A DNA stretch of 64,000 bases from ZC4RG20 sp036381515 (GTDB lineage: Bacteria > Pseudomonadota > Gammaproteobacteria > Steroidobacterales > Rariloculaceae), in contig DASVCR010000065.1 of the NCBI GenBank assembly GCA_036381515.1, positions 1 to 64,000 of the forward strand. Direction: 5' to 3'. The translations under genes and the position numbers were made by a program. Positions 50,862 through 58,260 of the stretch are shown here, one piece after another. The notes under the pieces are model-generated. The model was not told the origin of the DNA. It saw nothing but the letters and a program-made list of their open reading frames with translations, and searched no databases. Numbering within the stretch: position 1 is the first letter of the stretch; every line of letters starts with the position of its first letter.

Positions 50862-51266
50862 TCAGACCAGGCCTTCGCGTTCGGCGTCCTGCAGGACCGC
50901 GGCCGAATCGACCGTCTCGATGCCGTGCAGCGCCGCGCGCTCGCGACCCGGCACGTCGTCCATGAGCACGAGCGCGCCCGGATGGCGCAGCGCCAGCGCG
51001 ATCGTGCTCGCCTCGCCGATGCCGAGGTCGAGAAACGCCCACGTGTCGCTCGGCGTCGGCGTGCCGCGAATCCATCCTTCCCGCATCGCTGCCGAAAGCT
51101 CGCGCGCGCCGGGTTTGTTGCCGCCGGCCATGACCTCGTCGAGCACGGCGCGGGTGACGACGACGCGTCCGTAAAGTCGACGCAGCACATCGAAGCGCTT
51201 CGCGGCGGCGAGCGCGATCAGCGGACTCGCGTCGGCGATGACCGGGCGCGGATCGTGAGGCTCCAT
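50862..51266 (-). CDS. DUF3368 PIN-domain protein, short, without a visible antitoxin
   Basis: The 134-residue protein has PIN-type acidic residues in VIADASPLIALAAAKRFDVL, AVLDEVMAG, GEASTIALALR and ALVLMDDVPGRERA. DUF3368 proteins are RNase-like toxins of type II toxin-antitoxin pairs and are usually 150-160 residues. This one ends about 20 residues early, after DAEREGLV, so its last helix appears missing. No antitoxin-like gene (UPF0175 or similar) is found in the 123 bp upstream. It may be a solitary or decayed toxin. Confidence 0.7.
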   Translation of the reverse strand: MEPHDPRPVIADASPLIALAAAKRFDVLRRLYGRVVVTRAVLDEVMAGGNKPGARELSAAMREGWIRGTPTPSDTWAFLDLGIGEASTIALALRHPGALVLMDDVPGRERAALHGIETVDSAAVLQDAEREGLV

Positions 51267-51389
51267 GTGTGCAGTCTAAGGAACGACCGCGACATTCCGC
51301 CACGAATTTGCGTCCGATCCGACCGACACGGTGCTGCTCGCAGCGAGAAGCGCTCGCCCGCGGAACGACGGGGCTCCGACCTGCCCCCT

Positions 51390-52811
51390 TCACTCGGCCG
51401 TGACGCCGCCTCCGAGCGCGACGTAGAGCGCGATCAGGTTCGCCGCTTCGGCGCGCCGAACCTGCAGCAGGGCCTGCTCCGCGTCGAACAGGTTGCGCTC
51501 CGCATCGAGGACCTCGAGGTAGCTGACGACGCCCGCGTCGTAGCGCCGGCGCGCCAGCTCCGCGAGCTCGCGCTGCGCCTCGGTCGCGCGCCGCTGCGCA
51601 TCGACCTGCTCGGCGAGATAGCGGCGGCCGGCGAGCGCGTCCGCGACCTCGCGGAACGCCGTCTGGATCGTCCGCTCGTAGTCGGCGACCGCGACGTCCT
51701 CGCGCGCTTCGGCGATCGTCACGTTCGCGCGCCTGCGCCCGAGGTCGAAGAGCGGCAGCGTCAGCGACGGGCCGAACGTCCACGTGCGCCCGTCCTGGCT
51801 GAACAGCCCGTCGAGCTCGCTCGACGAGTAGCCCGACGTGCCGGTCAGCGAGATCGATGGGAAGAACGCCGCGCGCGCGGCGCCGATGTTCGCGCGGGCG
51901 GCAATGAGCCGCTGCTCGGCCGCGATGACGTCGGGACGCGCGGCGAGCAGCTCCGACGGGAGCCCCGCGGCGAGCGGCACGTCGCTCGCCTGCTCGCCGA
52001 GCGGCGCGGGCTCGGGCAGCTCTGCATCGAGCGGCCCGCCGACGAGCACGGTCAGCGCGTTGCTCGCCTGCGCGCGCTGCAGCTTGAGCGCGGCGAGCTC
52101 GGTCTCGGCCTGCGTCAGCAGCGTCTCGACCTGCGCGACCTCGAGCGCGGAGACCGCGCCCGCGTCGAGGCGGCGCTCCGCGATCTCGAGCTCCTCGCGG
52201 CGGCTCGCGACCGTCGCCTCGGCGAGGCCGATCCGCGCGTCTGCCTCGAGCAGCGCGAGGTACGCGTCCGCGACCTCCCCGATCAGCGACAGCGCGACGG
52301 CGCGCGCCGCCGCCGTCGACGCGAGATACTCGGCGAGCGCCGCGTCCGTGAGGTCGCGCACGCGTCCCCAGAAGTCGAGCTCGAACGCAGACACGCCGAG
52401 CCCGACCGCACGGCTCTCGATCGTGCCGCCCGATCCGGACGGGAAGCCGCCGACGGCGCCGCCCGCGACGATTCTCGAGCGCGTGGAGTCGGCGCTCGCG
52501 CCGAGCGTCGGCACGCGCTCCGAGCGCTGCACCCGAAACGTGCCCCGCGCCTCTTCGATCCGCGCGACCGCGATCGTGAGGTCGCGATTGCGCTCGAGCG
52601 CGGCCGCGATCAGCGCCTCGAGCCGGGCGTCGTCGATGAACGTCCTGAAGTCGACCTCCGGCGCGCGCACGCCGTCGAGCGGGTCGTCGACGTACTCGGC
52701 CGGAAAGCCCGCGGCCGTCGGCAGGTCCGGACGCACGTGGGGCGGCGCAAGCTCGCAGCCCGCAAGTGCGAGCGCGGCCGCGGCGGCAATCCTGCGTCGG
52801 ACGCTCGTCAT
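51390..52811 (-). CDS. RND efflux outer-membrane lipoprotein (NodT/OprM family)
   Basis: The 473-residue protein has a lipobox LALAGC near residue 18. It has the TolC-like repeat pattern of the OEP family: RNRDLTIAVARIEEARGTFRVQRSERVPTLGASA, EVADAYLALLEADARIGLAE and PDVIAAEQRLIAARANIGAARAAFFPSISLTGTSGYSS. It forms a trimeric outer-membrane channel for the RND pump encoded upstream. The gene follows the pump gene by 67 bp, and the ATG at 52811 has a weak ribosome-binding site. Confidence 0.92.
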   Translation of the reverse strand: MTSVRRRIAAAAALALAGCELAPPHVRPDLPTAAGFPAEYVDDPLDGVRAPEVDFRTFIDDARLEALIAAALERNRDLTIAVARIEEARGTFRVQRSERVPTLGASADSTRSRIVAGGAVGGFPSGSGGTIESRAVGLGVSAFELDFWGRVRDLTDAALAEYLASTAAARAVALSLIGEVADAYLALLEADARIGLAEATVASRREELEIAERRLDAGAVSALEVAQVETLLTQAETELAALKLQRAQASNALTVLVGGPLDAELPEPAPLGEQASDVPLAAGLPSELLAARPDVIAAEQRLIAARANIGAARAAFFPSISLTGTSGYSSSELDGLFSQDGRTWTFGPSLTLPLFDLGRRRANVTIAEAREDVAVADYERTIQTAFREVADALAGRRYLAEQVDAQRRATEAQRELAELARRRYDAGVVSYLEVLDAERNLFDAEQALLQVRRAEAANLIALYVALGGGVTAE

Positions 52812-52878
52812 GCGGCGTGCGGGTGCAAGGCGTGTGCCACGCGGAGGCCCGGGATCGACGCGCGCGGCCGAGGCCGCG

Positions 52879-55800
52879 TCAGCCGGAAGCCGGCGCACGC
52901 CGCACGTCGGCGTCCCGGCGCGCGGCGCCGGGTCTGCGCGCGAGCCAGCGGCGGATCGCCGCGTAGAAGAGCGGCGTGAAGAAGACGCCGAGCAGCGTCG
53001 CGGCGATCATGCCGCCCATGACGCCGGTCCCGACCGCGATGCGGCTCGCCGCGCCGGCGCCCGACGACGTCACGAGCGGGACCATCGCGAAGACGAACGT
53101 GAGCGACGTCATCAGGATCGGCCGCAGCCTCAACCGCACGGCCGCGAGCGTCGCGTCGAGCGGCGGCTTGCCGGCCGCCTCCTCCTCGAGCGCGAACTGC
53201 ACGATCAGGATCGCGTTGCGCGCGGAGAGCCCGATGATCGTGATCAGGCCGATGTTGAAGTAGACGTCCGCGGGCAGCCCGCGGGCCATCGAGAAGAGCA
53301 CCGCGCCGAGCACGCCGAGCGGCACGACGAGCAGCACCGCGGCCGGGACCGACCAGCTCTCGTAGAGCGCCGCGAGCACGAGGAACACGACGACTACGGA
53401 CAGCCCGAGCAGCGCGCCGACCTGACCCGCGGCCTGCCGCTCCTCGTACGAGATGCCGGTCCACTCGAACGCAAAGCCTTCGGGCAGCATCGCGGCGAGG
53501 CGCTCCATCTCGTCCATCGCCTCGCCCGTCGAGCGGCCGGGCGCGGGCGCGCCCGAGATCGTCATCGCGGGATAGCCGTTGTAGCGCCGGAGCTCGGTCG
53601 GACCCGACGTCCATTCGACGGTCGTGAACGCGCCGAACGGCACCATCGCGCCGGCCGAGTTCCGCACCTCGAGGTCGAGCACGTCGCTCGGCGTCATGCG
53701 CTCGGCGGCCGTCGCCTCGACGAGCACGCGCAGGATGCGCCCTTCGCGGCTGAAGTCGTTCGCGTACGCGCCGCCCATCGCGATCGAGAGCGTCGAGTTC
53801 ACGTCGGCGATCGAGAGGCCGAGCGCACGCGCCGTGATGCGGTCGATGGCGACGCGAAGCTGCGGCGCGTCGGGCTGCCCCTCGGGCCGGACCTGCGCGA
53901 GCAGCGGGCTTTGCGCGGCGAGGCCGAGCAGCCGATCGCGCGCGGCGACGAGCGCCGCGTGGCCGTGACCGCCGCGATCCTGCAGCATGAACGCGAAGCC
54001 GCTCGACTCGCCGAGCTCCGGGATCGGCGGCGGATTCAGCACGAAGACGAGCGCCTCCTTGATCGTGGACAGCGCGGCGTTCGCCCGCGCGACGAGCCCG
54101 TCGGCACGGCCCGCCGCACCGCGCTCCGCCCAAGGCGCGAGCGTAATGAAAGCCATCGCGTTCGCCTGGCCCTGGCCGAAGAAACTGAAGCCGCGCACGA
54201 GCGCGGTCGCCGCGACGTTCGGGTCATCCCGGTAATACGCGATGACCTGGTCGATCGCGCGCTCGGTCCGCTCCATCGTCGCGCCGGGCGGCGCCTGCAT
54301 GATCGTGAGCAGCACGCCCTGATCCTCGAGCGGCACGAAGCTGCTCGGCATCCTCACGAACAGCGCGCCCGCGACGACCGCGAGCACGGCGAACGCGGCG
54401 AGAAAGCGCAGCGGACGCACGAGCAGCCAGCCGACCGTGGACTGATAGCGGTCGGTCGTGCGCCTGAAGCCCGCGTTGAACGCGGCGAAGAAGCGCGCGA
54501 GCGGCCGGCGCCACCCGCGCTCGACCGACGCCGCATCCGCGCCGTGCGCGGCGGGCCGGAGCAGCGACGCGCAGAGCGCCGGCGTCAGCGTCAGCGCGAG
54601 CAGCGCGGAGAACGCGATCGACGTCACGAGCGTCAGCGAGAACTGGCGGTAGATGCCGCCGGTCGAGCCGGGGAAGAACGCCATCGGCACGAAGACCGAC
54701 GTCAGCACGAGCGTGATGCCGATGATCGCCGCCGTGATCTGCCCCATCGCCTTCACGGTCGCCGCGCGAGGCGGCAGCCGTTCCTCGGTCATGATGCGCT
54801 CGACGTTCTCGACGACGACGATCGCGTCGTCGACGAGGATGCCGATCGCGAGCACCATCGCGAACAAGGTCAGCACGTTGATCGAGAAGCCGAACGCCCA
54901 GAGACCCACGGCGCCGCCCGCGAGCGCGATCGGCACGACGATCGCCGGGATCAACGTCGTGCGCCAGCTCTGCAGGAACAGGAACATCACGAGCACGATC
55001 AGCACCATCGCCTCGGCGAGGGTTTTGAGCACCTCATCGATCGAGATGCGGATGAACGGCGTCGTGTCGTATGCGATCGTCCAGTCGATGTCGTCGGGGA
55101 AGCCGGCGGCGAGCTCGTTCATCCGCGCCGTGACGCGCTCCGCCGTCGCGAGCGCGTTCGCGCCGGTCGCGAGCTGCACCGCCATGCCGGCGGCCGGCCG
55201 GCCGTCGAGCTCCATGCTGAAGAGATAGCTCTCGGCGCCGAGCTCGACGTCGGCGACGTCGCGGAGCCGGATCGCGGACCCGTCCTCGTTTGCGCGCAGG
55301 ATGATCGATGCGAATTCCTCGGGCGTCGAGAAGCGGCCCTGCGTCTGGATCGTCGCGTTGAGCTCCGCGTTCTCGGCGAGCGGCAGGTTGCCGAGCGCAC
55401 CGCCGGCCGCCTGGCTGTTCTGCTCCTGCACCGCGGCGAGCACGTCCGACGCAGATAGCCGATAGCTCGCGAGGCGATCGGGATCGAGCCAGATCCGCAT
55501 CGCATACGGCGACGAGAACAGGAACACTTCGCCGACGCCCCTCACCCGCCGCAGCTCGTCGATGACCCTCGTCGACGCGAAATTGCCGAGCTCGAGCGTA
55601 TCCGTCGCGCCGCTCCGCGACGTCAGCGCGGCGATCATCAGGAAGGTCGACGACGCCTGGAGCACCTGGATGCCCTGCCGGCGCACCTCCTCCGGCAGCC
55701 GCGGCTCGACCGCGCGCAACCGGTTCTGCACGTCCATCTGCGCGACGTCGATGTCCGTGCCGGCCTCGAACGTGACGTCGATCGACGCCGTGCCGCTCGA

Positions 55801-56052
55801 GCGGCTCGTCGACGACATGTAGAGGAAGCCTTCGACGCCGTTCAGCTCCTGCTCGATGACCTGCGTGACGTTCGTCTCGAGCACGGACGCGTCGGCGCCC
55901 GGGTACGTCACCTCGATCGTCAGCGACGGCGGCGCGATCGACGGGTACTGCTCGATCGGCAGCGCGCGCAGCGCGAGGACGCCGGCGAGCAGGATCGTGA
56001 GCGCAATGACCCACGCAAACACCGGACGGTCGATGAAGAAATGCGGCGTCAT
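52879..56052 (-). CDS. RND multidrug efflux pump, HAE1 family (AcrB/MexB-like)
   Basis: The 1057-residue inner-membrane protein starts MTPHFFIDRPVFAWVIALTILLAGVLALRALPIEQYP, the normal HAE1 N-terminus. It has the proton-relay pair in AIGILVDDAIVVVENVERIM, PMAFFPGSTGGIYRQFSLTLVTSIAFSALLALTLTPALCASLL, and the C-terminal ARNAILIVQFA-type motif. It expels drugs, bile-like or solvent compounds driven by protons. The ATG at 56052 overlaps the stop of the adaptor gene. A longer upstream frame overlaps the adaptor and is not used. Confidence 0.95.
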   Translation of the reverse strand: MTPHFFIDRPVFAWVIALTILLAGVLALRALPIEQYPSIAPPSLTIEVTYPGADASVLETNVTQVIEQELNGVEGFLYMSSTSRSSGTASIDVTFEAGTDIDVAQMDVQNRLRAVEPRLPEEVRRQGIQVLQASSTFLMIAALTSRSGATDTLELGNFASTRVIDELRRVRGVGEVFLFSSPYAMRIWLDPDRLASYRLSASDVLAAVQEQNSQAAGGALGNLPLAENAELNATIQTQGRFSTPEEFASIILRANEDGSAIRLRDVADVELGAESYLFSMELDGRPAAGMAVQLATGANALATAERVTARMNELAAGFPDDIDWTIAYDTTPFIRISIDEVLKTLAEAMVLIVLVMFLFLQSWRTTLIPAIVVPIALAGGAVGLWAFGFSINVLTLFAMVLAIGILVDDAIVVVENVERIMTEERLPPRAATVKAMGQITAAIIGITLVLTSVFVPMAFFPGSTGGIYRQFSLTLVTSIAFSALLALTLTPALCASLLRPAAHGADAASVERGWRRPLARFFAAFNAGFRRTTDRYQSTVGWLLVRPLRFLAAFAVLAVVAGALFVRMPSSFVPLEDQGVLLTIMQAPPGATMERTERAIDQVIAYYRDDPNVAATALVRGFSFFGQGQANAMAFITLAPWAERGAAGRADGLVARANAALSTIKEALVFVLNPPPIPELGESSGFAFMLQDRGGHGHAALVAARDRLLGLAAQSPLLAQVRPEGQPDAPQLRVAIDRITARALGLSIADVNSTLSIAMGGAYANDFSREGRILRVLVEATAAERMTPSDVLDLEVRNSAGAMVPFGAFTTVEWTSGPTELRRYNGYPAMTISGAPAPGRSTGEAMDEMERLAAMLPEGFAFEWTGISYEERQAAGQVGALLGLSVVVVFLVLAALYESWSVPAAVLLVVPLGVLGAVLFSMARGLPADVYFNIGLITIIGLSARNAILIVQFALEEEAAGKPPLDATLAAVRLRLRPILMTSLTFVFAMVPLVTSSGAGAASRIAVGTGVMGGMIAATLLGVFFTPLFYAAIRRWLARRPGAARRDADVRRAPASG

Positions 56053-57242
56053 GGCGCGGCGCGCTGCGGGCCGGCGTCGGCCGCGTCCGCGTCCCGTCGA
56101 GGATCGACGGCCGCGACGTCGGCCGCGGGCTCGGCGACGACGCGTTGTCCCGGCTGCACGCGCTGCAGGCCGTCGACGATCACGCGGTCGCCGGCTTCGA
56201 GCCCCGCGAGCACGGCCCACTGGCCGTCGCGCATCTCGCCGAGCTCGACCAGCCGCGGCAGCGCCTGATCCTCCGGGCCGACGACCATCACGCTCGCGCC
56301 TTGCTCGGAGAAGAGCACCGCGCGCTGCGGGACCAGCGTCACGTCCGGACGGACGCCGACGACGACGCGCGCGCGAACGAACTGGCCGGGCAGGAGCAGC
56401 CAGTCCGGGTTCGGAAACTCGGCGCGCAGCGCAGCGGTGCCGGTCTCGACGTCGATCGACAGGTCGAGGAAATCGACGCGGCCCTCGTGCGGGTACACGC
56501 TGCCGTCCTCGAGGATCAGCGTGACCCTGACGCTCGTCAGCTCCGGCACGCGGAGCGCACCCTCGGCGATCTGCCGCCGCACCTCGAGCAGCTCGCCGCT
56601 CGATGCGGAGAAGTTCACGTAGATCGGATCGAGCTGCTCGATCCGCGTCAGGAGCGTCGCCTCCGCGGCGCTGACGAGCGCGCCCTCGGTCACCTGCGCG
56701 CGTCCGGCGCGGCCCGAGATCGGCGCCGTGACGGTCGTGAAGCTCAGGTCGAGCTCCGCACGCTCGAGCTCGGCGCGGGCCTCTGCGACGCCGGCCTCGG
56801 CCGTGCGCAGCCGCGCGACGGCTGCGTCGTACTCCTGCTCGCTGACGGCGCGATCGGCGAGCAGGTCGTCGAAACGCTCGACCTCCTGCCGCGCGTTCTC
56901 GACCTCCGCTTCGGCGCGGGCGACCGCGGCCCGGGCCGCGTTCACGGCGGCGCGCATCTCGCGCGGGTCGATCAGGAAGAGCTCCTGGCCCTCTTCGACG
57001 TTCGAGCCCTCGTCGTAGAGCCGCCGCTCGACGATGCCGTCGACGCGGGCGCGCACGTCGGCCGTGCGGTACGCCTGCACGCGGCCCGGCACCTCCTCGA
57101 CGTCCTGGATCGGGCGAGGCTCGGCGACGACGAAGCTCACCTCGGGCGGCGGCGGCGCTATCGGCGCCTGCGGCGCCTCGCCGCCGCACCCCGCGACGAG
57201 CGCCGCCGCGCTCGCGGCGATGCGGCTTCGGCGGGCGTGCAT
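56049..57242 (-). CDS. RND efflux periplasmic adaptor (MexA/AcrA family)
   Basis: The 397-residue protein has a lipoprotein-like start (ASAAALVAGCGG). It has the adaptor pattern VEEVPGRVQAYRTADVRARVDGIVERRLYDEGSNVEEGQELFLID, a coiled hairpin (AARAAVARAEAEVENARQEVERFDDLLADRAVSEQEYDAA), then DLSFTTVTAPISGRAGRAQVTEGALV and a C-terminal barrel. It links the inner-membrane pump to the outer-membrane channel. Its stop overlaps the pump start (ATGA). No dedicated repressor gene is adjacent. Confidence 0.94.
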   Translation of the reverse strand: MHARRSRIAASAAALVAGCGGEAPQAPIAPPPPEVSFVVAEPRPIQDVEEVPGRVQAYRTADVRARVDGIVERRLYDEGSNVEEGQELFLIDPREMRAAVNAARAAVARAEAEVENARQEVERFDDLLADRAVSEQEYDAAVARLRTAEAGVAEARAELERAELDLSFTTVTAPISGRAGRAQVTEGALVSAAEATLLTRIEQLDPIYVNFSASSGELLEVRRQIAEGALRVPELTSVRVTLILEDGSVYPHEGRVDFLDLSIDVETGTAALRAEFPNPDWLLLPGQFVRARVVVGVRPDVTLVPQRAVLFSEQGASVMVVGPEDQALPRLVELGEMRDGQWAVLAGLEAGDRVIVDGLQRVQPGQRVVAEPAADVAAVDPRRDADAADAGPQRAAP

Positions 57243-57278
57243 GGACCCGCGGCTGCAAGCCCTGTGCCGATCGGAGGG

Positions 57279-57462
57279 AAATTGGGGTCAGAGCCCTTTT
57301 TTCGCCGATGCCCTGCGGGAGTTCTGCCACGACTGACGAAAAAAGGGCTCTGACCCCGGGCGAAAAATCGTGTCAGACACCTTTTTCGTCGGATCGCGCA
57401 CGGGCTCGCGACCGCGCAGGCGAAAAAGGTGTCTGACACGATTTTCCTGACACGATTTTTCA
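57279..57462. repeat. Composite of one family B and one family A inverted repeat
   Basis: A family B element has arms 57283-57302 and 57337-57357 (GGGGTCAGAGCCC and its complement) separated by about 33 bp. Directly next to it a family A element has arms 57362-57386 and 57420-57446 separated by about 33 bp, followed by an extra partial copy CTGACACGATTTTTCA ending at 57462. The end overlaps the stop codon (57460-57462) of the ZIP gene. It lies between the RND operon promoter and the ZIP gene. Confidence 0.88.
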
Positions 57463-58260
57463 GGCGTCGAGCGCGACCTGCATCAGCATCATCACGACGA
57501 CGCCGCCGAGCAGCGCGAACGTCGCAAGATCCTCGTGCGGGCCGCGATGCGTCTCCGGGATGATCTCGTCGCTGATGATGAAGAGCATTGCGCCCGCGGC
57601 GATCCCGAGGATCACCGGCATCGCGGGCTCGGCGAGCGACAGCGCGGCCGCACCGATGACGCCGGCGACGGGCTCGACGAGCCCCGTCAGGCTGCCGACC
57701 GCGAACGCGACGCCGCGCCCGTAGCCGATCGCGAGCAGCGACACCGCGACCGCGAGCCCTTCCGGGATGTTCTGCAGGCCGATGCCGAGGCCGAGCGCGA
57801 TGCCGTTCGGCACGTTGCCGCCCGCGAAGCCGACGCCGACGGCCATCCCCTCCGGAAAGTTGTGCAGCGCGATCGCGATCACGAAGAGCCACAGCCGGCT
57901 GAACTGCGTGTCCTCGGGCCCTTCGCGTCCGCGCTCGAAGTGCTCGTGCGGCGAATAGCGGTGCACGAGGTACAAACCGCCCGCGCCCGCGAAGACGCCG
58001 AGCACGACCGTCAACTCGCCCGTGCCGATCCGGAAGAACCGGCTGCTTTCGGCGTACGCGAACGCGGGCTCGAGCAGCGAGAAGAACGACGCGGCGAGCA
58101 TCACGCCGGCCGCGGCGCTGACGAGCCCGATCATCGTGCGCGCGGTCGGCCGCCTGATGAAGAACACCGCGAGCGCGCCGACGCTCGTGCCGAGCCCCGC
58201 GAGCAGGCTCGTGACGACGCCGAGCCAGAAGACGTCGACGTCAGCGGCCGGCAACGACAC
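57460..58260 (-). CDS. ZIP family metal transporter
   Basis: The 266-residue protein has about eight hydrophobic segments. It has the ZIP signature motifs HNFPEGMAVGVGF and QNIPEGLAVAVSLL in the middle helices, where His, Asn and Glu bind the metal. The loop between helices 3 and 4 has a short HEHFERGREG stretch. It probably imports zinc or another divalent metal (ZupT-like). The ATG at 58260 overlaps the upstream P-type ATPase by 20 bp, so the two are probably cotranscribed. The stop codon is also the end of a repeat element. Confidence 0.9.
   Translation of the reverse strand: MSLPAADVDVFWLGVVTSLLAGLGTSVGALAVFFIRRPTARTMIGLVSAAAGVMLAASFFSLLEPAFAYAESSRFFRIGTGELTVVLGVFAGAGGLYLVHRYSPHEHFERGREGPEDTQFSRLWLFVIAIALHNFPEGMAVGVGFAGGNVPNGIALGLGIGLQNIPEGLAVAVSLLAIGYGRGVAFAVGSLTGLVEPVAGVIGAAALSLAEPAMPVILGIAAGAMLFIISDEIIPETHRGPHEDLATFALLGGVVVMMLMQVALDA

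Noticed and set aside
52879..57330. A single 1483-residue RND protein including the adaptor region
   Set aside because: The adaptor is encoded in another frame with clear motifs. The pump has the standard HAE1 N-terminus at ATG 56052.
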